A stretch of DNA of 14,238 nt. It comes from Thermotogaceae bacterium. Its GTDB lineage: Bacteria; Thermotogota; Thermotogae; Thermotogales; Thermotogaceae. Both the position numbers and the translations under genes were made by a program. Of the stretch, positions 1 to 6,908 are shown piece by piece. Numbering within the stretch: the stretch's first letter is position 1; each line of letters opens with the position of its first letter. The DNA is taken from positions 1 through 14,238 of the forward strand of contig JAGHBG010000251.1 in the NCBI GenBank assembly GCA_021161105.1. The letters run 5' to 3'. The notes beneath the pieces are model-generated. The model saw only the letters and a program-made list of their open reading frames with translations, was not told where the DNA came from and did no database searches.

Positions 1-2
1 CA

Positions 3-872
3 TTATTTCCAATCTTTACAAATGGTTCTCATTGTCATATTCAGCAGTTCATCCACAGAATCTCCCTCTGATTCATTTAATACCTTTCTTATTCTATTTC
101 TTAATATATGCTCTGCATGTTTTTTAACTCTTCTTTTCTGTCTCTCCCTGATTTTCCCGCTTTCTACAAGATACCTTTCATGTTCTTGAATTTTATCAAC
201 GAGTTCTCTAATTCCTGTACCTTCCGTTGCTACCGTTCTGACTATTGGAGGTATCCAGTCCTTTCTTTCTGATATCTCAAGCATCGCCCTTATACTGAGT
301 TCAAGAGTGTCAGCACCAGGCATATCAGATTTATTTATAACGAAAACATCGGCAATTTCAACAAGACCTGCTTTCAACATTTGAATTTCATCACCACCAC
401 CAGGAGACAGAACAAGCAGAACTGTTTGAGCAACATAAACTATATCTATTTCTGTTTGACCTGCACCTACCGTTTCAACGATTATCACATCAAAATCAAA
501 ACCCTTCATTAATTCAACAACATCAAATATAGAATCATTCAAGCCTCCTAAAGCACCTCTACTCGCCATGCTTCTTATGAAAACATTTTCGTCAGTAAAA
601 TGTTGCTTCATCCTTATTCTATCTCCAAGAAATGCACCTCCACTGAAAGGACTGGATGGATCAACTGCAATCACTCCTACTTTATAGCCTGATTTTCTAT
701 ATTCTTTTATCATCGTATTAACAAGTGTACTCTTTCCAGCTCCAGCAGGACCTGTGATACCAATAACAGTTGCTTCTTTTTTATCAAGGCCCTTAGTTAT
801 CTTTCTCGCAGAAAGCGGATCATTCTCCATCTGTGTTATCAACCTGGACAAGGTTTTCATATCCTTCTCCAT
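3..872 (-). CDS. meaB: MeaB/ArgK-type G3E-family GTPase (LAO/AO transport ATPase-like)
   Basis: The 289-residue product is a P-loop GTPase of the MeaB/ArgK/MMAA family. Visible motifs are the Walker A GPAGAGKS (about 41-48), the DPSSPFSGGAFLGDRIRM block (71-88) typical of this family, ETVGAGQTE (133-141, Walker B/switch region) and the base-specificity motif NKSD (180-183). The C-terminal helical region (about 225-289) matches the family's dimerisation arm. Known members chaperone B12-dependent acyl-CoA mutases such as methylmalonyl-CoA mutase, gating cofactor loading; no mutase is visible in this window. The ATG at 872 has a good GGAGG site 7 nt upstream. It overlaps the end of the preceding hydrolase gene by 16 nt, so the two are probably cotranscribed and translationally coupled. 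The length is slightly short for the family (often 310-330), mostly at the N-terminus. The stop codon lies at the window edge, and TAATG suggests that another gene follows. Confidence 0.93.
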   Translation of the reverse strand: MEKDMKTLSRLITQMENDPLSARKITKGLDKKEATVIGITGPAGAGKSTLVNTMIKEYRKSGYKVGVIAVDPSSPFSGGAFLGDRIRMKQHFTDENVFIRSMASRGALGGLNDSIFDVVELMKGFDFDVIIVETVGAGQTEIDIVYVAQTVLLVLSPGGGDEIQMLKAGLVEIADVFVINKSDMPGADTLELSIRAMLEISERKDWIPPIVRTVATEGTGIRELVDKIQEHERYLVESGKIRERQKRRVKKHAEHILRNRIRKVLNESEGDSVDELLNMTMRTICKDWK

Positions 873-1684
873 TTTCCACCCTCCTCAATGAGTTCATTTT
901 CCATATCTTGAATTAAAGAACTGATAAAAGATCTAAAAAGGTAGAAGAAACCTTGCGGAAACTTTAAAGAATATTCTCCTGCCAGCTTAAAAGCAGCCTC
1001 CTCAACAGAATGAGGAGCTTTCAATATATCTAAAAGATCTTTTTCTATCTTTTCTATTCTTTCCATCATGAATTCAATATTTTCTGTAGGGTCCTTAGAG
1101 GGATTACCATGTGCAGGTATCACTATCTCATAGTCCATTCTTTTAAACCTTTTAACAGTTTCTTTCAATTGAGATACTGAAAAATGATAGGGATAACCAT
1201 ACTTTTCCAGAATATCCTTATCAAAGTAAAGATCACCTGTAAATAACACTCCGTTGTATAAAAATCCAGTATGTCCTGGAGTATGTCCTGGAAGCTCAAT
1301 GATTTTAATCGGTATATCATTTGGAAATGGAATTGATACAGACTTTCTTGCCCTGAAAAATGTTCTCTTGAAGACTTTCGGAGGTTCCGAACCAAAAAGG
1401 TAGTAGCCTTCAAAATCTGGATTGTTAATAAGGTGAACCTCAAGTTCGTTGGCATAAATAGAACAACCGAAATCTCCCTGATAAAGGTAGTTTAACAGTA
1501 TATGATCGGCATGATGGTGAGTGTTTAATACTACTATTTTTCTTCCTTCAAAATTCTCTTTGATCTCCTTAAAAGCTTTTCTGGATGTTCCAGGATCTAT
1601 TACATAAACTTCATTATCTGTGTTTATAATCCCCACATTTGTCGACGCTTCTATAAAATAAACATCCTTTGATACCTTGACCAC
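857..1684 (-). CDS. Metallo-beta-lactamase-fold hydrolase
   Basis: This is a soluble MBL-fold metallohydrolase of about 275 residues. Numbered from the chosen start it has the metal-binding motif HHHADH (56-61, HxHxDH), a second His in GHTPGHT (138), the bridging Asp in FTGDLYF (151) and a late His in IPAHGNP (192), so a complete dinuclear metal site is predicted. The last 65 or so residues form a helical extension resembling the C-terminal domain of LACTB2/glyoxalase II-like MBL proteins. The substrate cannot be read from sequence: thioester (glyoxalase II-like), lactone or phosphodiester hydrolysis are all possible. I chose the GTG at 1684 because the AGGAGG at 1693-1698 lies 8 nt before it. 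The longer frame's GTG at 1693 overlaps the Shine-Dalgarno itself, and a TTG at 1687 (5 nt spacing) is a further alternative. The gene is first in a two-gene (or longer) unit with meaB. Confidence 0.88.
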   Translation of the reverse strand: MVKVSKDVYFIEASTNVGIINTDNEVYVIDPGTSRKAFKEIKENFEGRKIVVLNTHHHADHILLNYLYQGDFGCSIYANELEVHLINNPDFEGYYLFGSEPPKVFKRTFFRARKSVSIPFPNDIPIKIIELPGHTPGHTGFLYNGVLFTGDLYFDKDILEKYGYPYHFSVSQLKETVKRFKRMDYEIVIPAHGNPSKDPTENIEFMMERIEKIEKDLLDILKAPHSVEEAAFKLAGEYSLKFPQGFFYLFRSFISSLIQDMENELIEEGGKWRRI

Positions 1685-1692
1685 CAATTCCA

Positions 1693-1698
1693 CCTCCT
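1693..1698 (-). promoter_or_regulatory. Ribosome binding site that decides the MBL start
   Basis: AGGAGG on the minus strand. Its last G is the first base of the GTG at 1693, so that upstream GTG cannot use it. The in-frame GTG at 1684 lies 8 nt downstream and is the more likely start. Confidence 0.6.
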
Positions 1699-1716
1699 AT
1701 ATTATGAGAATACCAT

Positions 1717-1746
1717 ATTGAACAAAAACTTTCCCATCTATGTCAA
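1717..1746 (-). promoter_or_regulatory. Candidate sigma-70-type promoter for the MBL-meaB unit
   Basis: The minus strand carries a perfect -35 hexamer TTGACA (1746 down to 1741), an 18-nt spacer and a 4/6 match to the -10 consensus, TTCAAT (1722 down to 1717). Transcription would begin near 1710, leaving a short leader that contains the AGGAGG site. The -10 is weak and the spacer one base longer than optimal, so this is a candidate only. The same 90-bp divergent gap must also hold the htrA promoter. Confidence 0.35.
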
Positions 1747-1782
1747 AGTAATATGAAAAACATAGAAAAGGAGGGATAATGG

Positions 1783-3159
1783 ATGAAGAAGTATCTGGGA
1801 ATTCTTTTTGTTTTTATAATGGCACTCAGTAGCTTTGCAATACTTAATCCAGATTATATGAGCCCTGTTGTTACCGTTGTTAAGCATTGTGCACCTGCAG
1901 TAGTCAGAATCGAAGTTACAAGGCTTGAAAAAGTACCATTTTATGACCCATTCGCAGATGAATTTTTCAAAAAATTTTTTGGAGAGACCCCTTGGGGATA
2001 TCAGCAAAGAGAAGTTAAAGCTCTTGGATCAGGCTTCATTTTTGATAAAGAAGGGTACATACTAACCAACAACCATGTTGTAAAAGATGCAAAAGATATA
2101 ACAGTAACTATGCTTGATGGCTCAACATACAAGGCAGAATTCGTTGGAGGAGACGAAGAACTTGATATTGCGATAGTAAAAATCAACCCGCAGGGAAAAG
2201 ATCTTCCCACCTTAGAACTTGGAGATTCCGATAAGATAGAAATAGGAGAGTGGGCTATTGCCATCGGAAATCCTCTTGGATTTAAGCATACAGTTACTCT
2301 TGGCGTTGTTAGCGCACTTCACAGAAAGATTCCAAAACCTGATAGTCAAGGATATTACACAAATCTTATTCAGACTGATGCAGCTATAAACCCCGGAAAC
2401 AGTGGAGGACCACTTCTCAACATCCACGGTCAGGTTATAGGCATAAATACAGCCATAATCGCTCCAAGTGAAGCTATGAATATAGGTTTCGCAATTCCCA
2501 TTAATACTACTAAAAGGTTTATCGAGTCTTTGATAAAAACTGGTAAAGCTGAAAAAGCATACCTCGGTGTAAGGATAACTGATATAACTTCAGACCTTAA
2601 AAAAGCTCTTGGGCTTAAGGTTGACAAAGGAGCACTTGTCACAGAAGTTATAAAGGGCTCTTCCGCAGATAAAGCAGGCATCAAAGAAGGAGATGTCATT
2701 ATAAAGGTAGATCATCAGGAGATATCCAGCGCTGGCGAGCTCGTATCAGCGATACACACATATACCCCAGGGAGTAAAGTTACGATTTATATTTCAAGAA
2801 AAGGTAAAGTCATAGAAGTTGAAGTTGTATTAGGACAATATAGCGAAGAAGCACAAAACGTTGCAAAAGAATTCTTGGGAGTTGGTGTTGATGATATAAC
2901 TGGTGGTGACAGGGAAACATTCTCCATACCGACATATATTAAAGGCGTGATAGTAAAAGAAGTTAGAAAGGATTACGCAGGCCTCAGAGTTGGTGATGTT
3001 ATAATGAAAATAGTGGTAAATGGAAAGGAATATGTGATAACATCCGTCAACGATTGGAATAAAGCTGCAAGCGCCGTAAAGAAAGGAGACTATATAGCAC
3101 TGTATGTATACAGAAAAGGTGCAAAGGTTTTTCTTGCCTTCCCGTATATGGGAGAATGA
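1783..3159 (+). CDS. htrA: HtrA/Deg-family periplasmic serine protease with two PDZ domains
   Basis: A 458-residue S1C serine protease for quality control of misfolded envelope proteins. Residues 1-19 form an uncleaved-length signal peptide or anchor (KK, then a hydrophobic core, then SSFA). The DPFADEFFKKFF segment (55-66) matches the regulatory LA-type loop of DegP/DegQ. The catalytic triad is complete: His98 in TNNHVV, Asp128 in ELDIA and Ser207 in NPGNSGGPL. PDZ1 spans about 258-350 (YLGVRI onward) and PDZ2 about 363-455. PDZ2 is more divergent. The ATG at 1783 has GGAGG 8 nt upstream; an ATG at 1779 is out of frame. A TAATAT at 1749-1754 could be its -10, but I see no convincing -35. The gene is divergent from the MBL gene and closed by a strong hairpin at 3170-3200. 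The symbol is assigned at family level (degP/degQ-like). Confidence 0.95.
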   Translation: MKKYLGILFVFIMALSSFAILNPDYMSPVVTVVKHCAPAVVRIEVTRLEKVPFYDPFADEFFKKFFGETPWGYQQREVKALGSGFIFDKEGYILTNNHVVKDAKDITVTMLDGSTYKAEFVGGDEELDIAIVKINPQGKDLPTLELGDSDKIEIGEWAIAIGNPLGFKHTVTLGVVSALHRKIPKPDSQGYYTNLIQTDAAINPGNSGGPLLNIHGQVIGINTAIIAPSEAMNIGFAIPINTTKRFIESLIKTGKAEKAYLGVRITDITSDLKKALGLKVDKGALVTEVIKGSSADKAGIKEGDVIIKVDHQEISSAGELVSAIHTYTPGSKVTIYISRKGKVIEVEVVLGQYSEEAQNVAKEFLGVGVDDITGGDRETFSIPTYIKGVIVKEVRKDYAGLRVGDVIMKIVVNGKEYVITSVNDWNKAASAVKKGDYIALYVYRKGAKVFLAFPYMGE

Positions 3160-3169
3160 TTAAAGCGCC

Positions 3170-3200
3170 AAAAAAGATGGGGGCATGCCCCCGCTTTTTT
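3170..3200 (+). terminator. Rho-independent terminator after htrA
   Basis: The core is a 14-nt palindrome, GGGGGCATGCCCCC (3179-3192), followed by GC and six T residues (3195-3200). A run of six A plus G (3170-3176) can pair with the CTTTTTT side and extend the stem, which also makes it potentially bidirectional. It starts 11 nt past the htrA stop codon and ends only 23 nt before the next start codon. Confidence 0.88.
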
Positions 3201-3223
3201 GTATTCTATGGTGGTGATACATT

Positions 3224-4096
3224 ATGAGGAAGACATTTATCTGTCTGATGCTAATTATGTTAACCCTGATAATCTTTGCTGAGGAAAATGATAGAGTAAC
3301 TATAGTATTTGTTTCTCAGCCGGGTGTTGATTTATATATAAACGGGAGTTTCGCAATAACAGTGGGACCCTCTGGAAGTGCATCTTTTTCTTTTTCACTT
3401 GGAAACACTTACAATATTTATGCAGAGAGTGATTGTTATATCCAGGTTGGTGAACCATTTATCACAACCAGCAATCTGGGTGAAACAATAGTTTTCATAA
3501 ATGTCAAGCCAGCAGCCTGGCTTGGAGTAATCTCAAATACATATCCTTTAGACATTTTCGTAGATAAAGTTTATTATGGCTCAATTGAGAGTGAAGATGA
3601 TATGGTGAAAGTCCCAGCCGGTATTCATGATGTTATAGTTTCTTCCAAGGGATATGAAGATGAAAAAGTAAACCTGACACTCTCCTGGAAAGAGAAAAAG
3701 TATATTAAAGTAACTTTGAAAAAAGCCAAACCTGAGTTTTATATAATCCTTCCCTATTCTACCTTCTCTCCAAATGGAGATTGGTACAGAGATTATCTTG
3801 ACATTAAAATTTACGCCTCACAACCTGCAACAGCAACAGTTCTTATAAAAAATCCTGAGGGCAAAGTTTATATGAAAGACCAGATACATCTGGACTTCGG
3901 AATAAATGAATTAAAGTGGGACGGAAAGAATGCTCCAGATGGAAAATACATATTAGAAGTAAACTATATAAATCTCATTCAAGAAAGAGAAATATCACTC
4001 ACAAGAGAAAACTACACATATAGAAAAGAGATAACTCTTACAACGATAGCCCTGCTTTCAGCTGCGATATTGACGCTACTTTATCTCTCAAAATAA
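3224..4096 (+). CDS. Secreted, membrane-anchored PEGA / FlgD-Ig-like envelope protein
   Basis: I do not recognise a named gene. The 290-residue product has an N-terminal signal peptide (1-19, hydrophobic core then IFAEE). A beta-rich segment follows (about 23-95, with a PEGA-like start such as QPGVDLYING). A better PEGA-like domain lies at about 97-166 (PLDIFVDKVYYG ... VPAGIHDVIVSSKGYED). A FlgD-Ig/gliding-motility-type beta-sandwich occupies about 172-258, with FSPNGD at 181-186 and the WDGKN..DGKY strand signature at 232-242. A C-terminal transmembrane helix spans about 270-288. The bulk of the protein should lie outside the cytoplasm, anchored at its C-terminus. PEGA and FlgD-Ig modules are usually structural or adhesive, so a role in envelope or surface architecture is likely but unproven. 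GGTGGTGAT lies 5 nt before the ATG. The gene follows htrA with a terminator in between and converges with the large minus-strand operon. Confidence 0.85.
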   Translation: MRKTFICLMLIMLTLIIFAEENDRVTIVFVSQPGVDLYINGSFAITVGPSGSASFSFSLGNTYNIYAESDCYIQVGEPFITTSNLGETIVFINVKPAAWLGVISNTYPLDIFVDKVYYGSIESEDDMVKVPAGIHDVIVSSKGYEDEKVNLTLSWKEKKYIKVTLKKAKPEFYIILPYSTFSPNGDWYRDYLDIKIYASQPATATVLIKNPEGKVYMKDQIHLDFGINELKWDGKNAPDGKYILEVNYINLIQEREISLTRENYTYRKEITLTTIALLSAAILTLLYLSK

Positions 4097-4211
4097 CTAT
4101 TTATCCCAATTACACTACAATAACTATGTCTTTATCCTTAATTGCATTAGCAAATCAAAAACTTTGAAGGATCAAAAATTCCTATACTTTCATCTATAAA
4201 TGATATTAAAT

Positions 4212-4234
4212 AAAGCGGGCGTCCTGCCCGCTTT
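4212..4234 (-). terminator. Hairpin terminator of the nine-gene operon (possibly bidirectional)
   Basis: A perfect 9-bp stem AAAGCGGGC / GCCCGCTTT encloses a 5-nt loop (GTCCT). On the minus strand it runs directly from the KAS III-like stop codon and is followed by TTTATTTAATAT, a fair U-rich tract. On the plus strand only three T follow, so termination of the convergent gene from that side would be weaker. The remaining spacer 4097-4211 is AT-rich with no gene or convincing element that I can see. Confidence 0.82.
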
Positions 4235-5217
4235 CACCATGTAAATGCAGTTGCTACCTGCTGGTATCCAACGCCTGAGGTTATAAAGATAACCACCTTT
4301 TCATCCATGTTTTTCATTCTACCCTCTTCTATCGCATCATGAAGAGCCATATAAACACAAGCTGACCCAGTGTATCCGTACTTTTCCATAACCATATGAG
4401 TTTTTTCAAGGGGAAGATTTAATTTCTCCATCACCTTTATTATGCTCTTTTTCCTAACTTGAGTAAAGAATATCATACCAATATCTTCCTTATCCTTTCC
4501 AAGCTTTTTCATAAGTTTTTCAATAAGCGCAGGCCATCCTTCTTCATTAACTTCCGCTGGATATGGAGCTATAAAATCAAGTTTATGGAGTCCCTTTTCA
4601 ATTGCCTCGATATTCATTTTTCCTGCACCCATATATATACCCCAGTTATACCACCAGGAACCGTCTGTTATCATTTCAGAGCCCATATATCCTGGCTCAT
4701 CAGAAGAAGTTAATATAACAGCACCTGCTCCATCGGAAAACAGTGCTTCCCAAGCATATTTCCATGACAAAAATTTTGTCATCGCATAAGTTCCAATTAC
4801 AAGGACATTTTTATAGTCACCAAGTGCAATATACCTTGAGGCTATATCCAAAAGAAGTGCTCCATTTGCACATGAGGCATTGACATCAAAAGCTGGAACT
4901 TTATGTTCATTCAAACCAAGAAGATATTGGACTTTCGAAGCTGTAGGCGGAGTAATAGCTTCTGGTGTATCGGTACCAACAATTATAAGATCGATATCTT
5001 TCGGCTCAATTCCTGCCCTTTCTATTGCCTGCTTTGCAGCCATAGCAGCCATATACGCAGGCGTTTCCTCATCCGAAGAGAGATGCCTGTGGTTTATGCC
5101 AATAACCTGTGAGTAGTGTGGGTCAATTTTCATATGGGTAATCTTTTCAAATTCCTCATTAGTCATAATCTTTTTTGGCACATAAATACCTGTTGAAAGA
5201 ATCTTTGCATATTTCAT
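4234..5217 (-). CDS. KAS III (FabH)-like thiolase-fold protein with altered active site
   Basis: The 327-residue product has the FabH/thiolase fold and length. The nucleophile region DVNASCANG places Cys116 where FabH has its acylated Cys, and SDGAGAVIL (161-169) is the usual conserved block. However, the FabH HQAN segment is replaced by FTQVRKK (Thr252 at the His position), and the Asn in YGNTS is replaced by Tyr282 (YGYTGSA). Canonical decarboxylative condensation with malonyl-ACP needs that His and Asn, so the protein more likely does something else with a Cys-bound acyl group: acyl transfer, a non-decarboxylating condensation, or thioester hydrolysis. Its place at the end of a CoA-transferase/thiolase/ABC-importer operon points to acyl-CoA chemistry rather than housekeeping fatty acid synthesis. 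The start codon overlaps the previous stop by 4 nt (ATGA) and has a strong GAGGAGGTGG site. Many databases would call it 3-oxoacyl-ACP synthase III. Confidence 0.88.
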   Translation of the reverse strand: MKYAKILSTGIYVPKKIMTNEEFEKITHMKIDPHYSQVIGINHRHLSSDEETPAYMAAMAAKQAIERAGIEPKDIDLIIVGTDTPEAITPPTASKVQYLLGLNEHKVPAFDVNASCANGALLLDIASRYIALGDYKNVLVIGTYAMTKFLSWKYAWEALFSDGAGAVILTSSDEPGYMGSEMITDGSWWYNWGIYMGAGKMNIEAIEKGLHKLDFIAPYPAEVNEEGWPALIEKLMKKLGKDKEDIGMIFFTQVRKKSIIKVMEKLNLPLEKTHMVMEKYGYTGSACVYMALHDAIEEGRMKNMDEKVVIFITSGVGYQQVATAFTW

Positions 5218-6908
5218 GAATCCACCTCCTCAATAAAGTTTTTCAAAATCTTGATGACATTGTCGGGAACAACAATCTGTGGAACATGACCACAGCCCTT
5301 TAAAACCTGTTCTCCTGCTTTCAATAATTGTGAAGTTTTTCTGAATTCCTCACTTGTAATCAGAGGATCGTTATCACATCTTATGATCAATATCCTTACA
5401 TTCAAATCTGGTATTTGAGATGATAAATCTTCAAGCAGGGCCCTAGGATTACCGGTGAATCCTCTTTTATCCATGTTCAGCACATCAAAAACTATTTCTC
5501 TTGCAAGTTTTTTATCCGGTACAACCGGATATATATACCTTTTCACCATGGAAAAACTCCTTTCGTAAAGTTTCAAAACGGGGAAAGCTTCTTCTGGAGT
5601 TTTGTAACCATCTACAGGTGATGGAGAAATTAAAACGGCACCAATTACACCACTGCTATTTTCTGAAAGCATTTTCAAAATAACCGATGTTCCCATTGAA
5701 TGACCAACAAGTATCGTTTCTTTGTATCCCATAACATCTATGAACGATCGTAGATATTTAGCGTAGTTTTCAAGGTTAATTGGCAAATCCGGTTTGCTTG
5801 AGTGACCAAATCCCGGCAAATCAATGGCTACCAATCTCCAGGGAAGATTCCACTTTAGGAAAACAGGTTTAAACCATCTCCATGATCCCCAATTTCCATG
5901 CACCATTATAATAGTGGGATTCTTACCATCTTTCACAACAAAATGAACTTTCCCAAAAGGAGTTTCAACGAATTTGCCAACTGACTTTGAAAATTTCTTC
6001 ATAACATAGGTAATGGGAGATTCGATCCACCTGTAATAAAAGATTTTAAGGTAATAATAAATTCCCTGCGGAAAAAGCAGCATAACAACTATTATCAAAC
6101 CACCAAAGAGTATTGAAAGGGATATATTGGATCTGCTTAAAAAGAATGGAATGACAGTGTATACAGCCGCTCCAACCACCGATCCACCAACACTGCCAAG
6201 ACCCCCCACAACGATCATCGCAAGGAGTTCCAATGACCTCATCAAACCAAAATCAGATGGAGCTATATAACCAACGGTATGAGCATAAAGGCCACCAGCA
6301 AGACCTCCAAGAAATGCACTTAAACTAAAAGAGAGAAGCTTATACCTGGGTACATCTATTCCAAAAGAAGCAGCAACAATCTCGTTTTCTCTTATCGCCT
6401 TAAAAGCTCTTCCCGTTTTTGAATTCAAAGAAAACTGAAGTAAAGTGATGACAAAAATGGTTATAGTTAATGTGGTGTAATAAGCAACAATATCGCTCAT
6501 CACAGGAGAAACTTTAAGCCCGATATGACCTCCTGTGATCTTCATCCAGCCAAAAAGCTGCTCTACAGAAACAACAAATCCCATTGTAACAATTGCAAGA
6601 TAGAAACCCTTCAACCTTAAAGACGGAAAACCAAGTAAAACGCCAAAAACAGCTGCAAATATTGCACCAAAAGGAATACTTATAAATAGCGGTAGAGAAA
6701 GTTTTAAAAAAGATAATGCACTTACATACGCTCCAAGACTCATAAACGCTGCATGGCCTATGGAAACAAGCCCAGTCCAACCAGTTACTATGTTAAGTCC
6801 CATAGCTGCTAGTGTATTTATAAACATAAGAGACATGATCATCAATATAAACCCGTTTTTAAAAAGTATAGGAAAAATATATAGAGCCGCTAAAAGAAGT
6901 ATCATCAT
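5214..6908 (-). CDS. LivM-type ABC permease fused to an alpha/beta-hydrolase
   Basis: A 564-residue two-part protein. Residues 1 to about 290 are a LivM-type permease of the branched-chain amino acid importer family, with multiple membrane helices, the GLNIVTGWTGLVSIGHAAF signature (37-55), an EAA-like loop contacting the ATPase (about 167-185, RAFKAIRENEIVAASFGID) and the usual LLFPQG ending (277-282). After a basic linker (about 283-314) comes a complete alpha/beta-hydrolase: oxyanion-hole HGNWG (337-341), nucleophile elbow GHSMG (Ser404), acid Asp514 in CDNDPLI and His541 in GCGHVPQ. The positive-inside rule places the linker, and so the hydrolase, in the cytoplasm. There is no Shine-Dalgarno at the linker ATG (6002), so separate translation of the hydrolase is unlikely. 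The gene overlaps livH and the KAS III-like gene by 4 nt each. The natural substrate (ester, lactone, amide) is unknown. A cytoplasmic hydrolase on the permease could process substrate as it enters. Confidence 0.9.
   Translation of the reverse strand: MMILLLAALYIFPILFKNGFILMIMSLMFINTLAAMGLNIVTGWTGLVSIGHAAFMSLGAYVSALSFLKLSLPLFISIPFGAIFAAVFGVLLGFPSLRLKGFYLAIVTMGFVVSVEQLFGWMKITGGHIGLKVSPVMSDIVAYYTTLTITIFVITLLQFSLNSKTGRAFKAIRENEIVAASFGIDVPRYKLLSFSLSAFLGGLAGGLYAHTVGYIAPSDFGLMRSLELLAMIVVGGLGSVGGSVVGAAVYTVIPFFLSRSNISLSILFGGLIIVVMLLFPQGIYYYLKIFYYRWIESPITYVMKKFSKSVGKFVETPFGKVHFVVKDGKNPTIIMVHGNWGSWRWFKPVFLKWNLPWRLVAIDLPGFGHSSKPDLPINLENYAKYLRSFIDVMGYKETILVGHSMGTSVILKMLSENSSGVIGAVLISPSPVDGYKTPEEAFPVLKLYERSFSMVKRYIYPVVPDKKLAREIVFDVLNMDKRGFTGNPRALLEDLSSQIPDLNVRILIIRCDNDPLITSEEFRKTSQLLKAGEQVLKGCGHVPQIVVPDNVIKILKNFIEEVDS

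Noticed and set aside
1165..1455. Open frame of 96 codons overlapping the MBL gene in another frame on the same strand
   Set aside because: It lies wholly within the well-supported MBL gene, has no recognisable domain and is a frame shadow. The same holds for the other short frames opposite or inside the listed genes.
1718..1746. TTGAAC with a 17-nt spacer to TGTCAA as an htrA promoter on the plus strand
   Set aside because: TGTCAA is a poor -10 and is better explained as the minus-strand TTGACA. No good plus-strand -35/-10 pair was found.
4163..4176. Small hairpin TTTGA-AGGA-TCAAA in the spacer after the PEGA/FlgD-like gene, possible terminator
   Set aside because: Only five mostly A/T pairs and no clear T-run follows, so it is too weak to call. 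The GC-rich hairpin at 4212-4234 is the credible terminator.
5966..6002. Possible separate start for the hydrolase half of the LivM fusion (ATG at 6002)
   Set aside because: The upstream 18 nt contain no Shine-Dalgarno, whereas nearly every real gene here has one. The frame is continuous without a stop.
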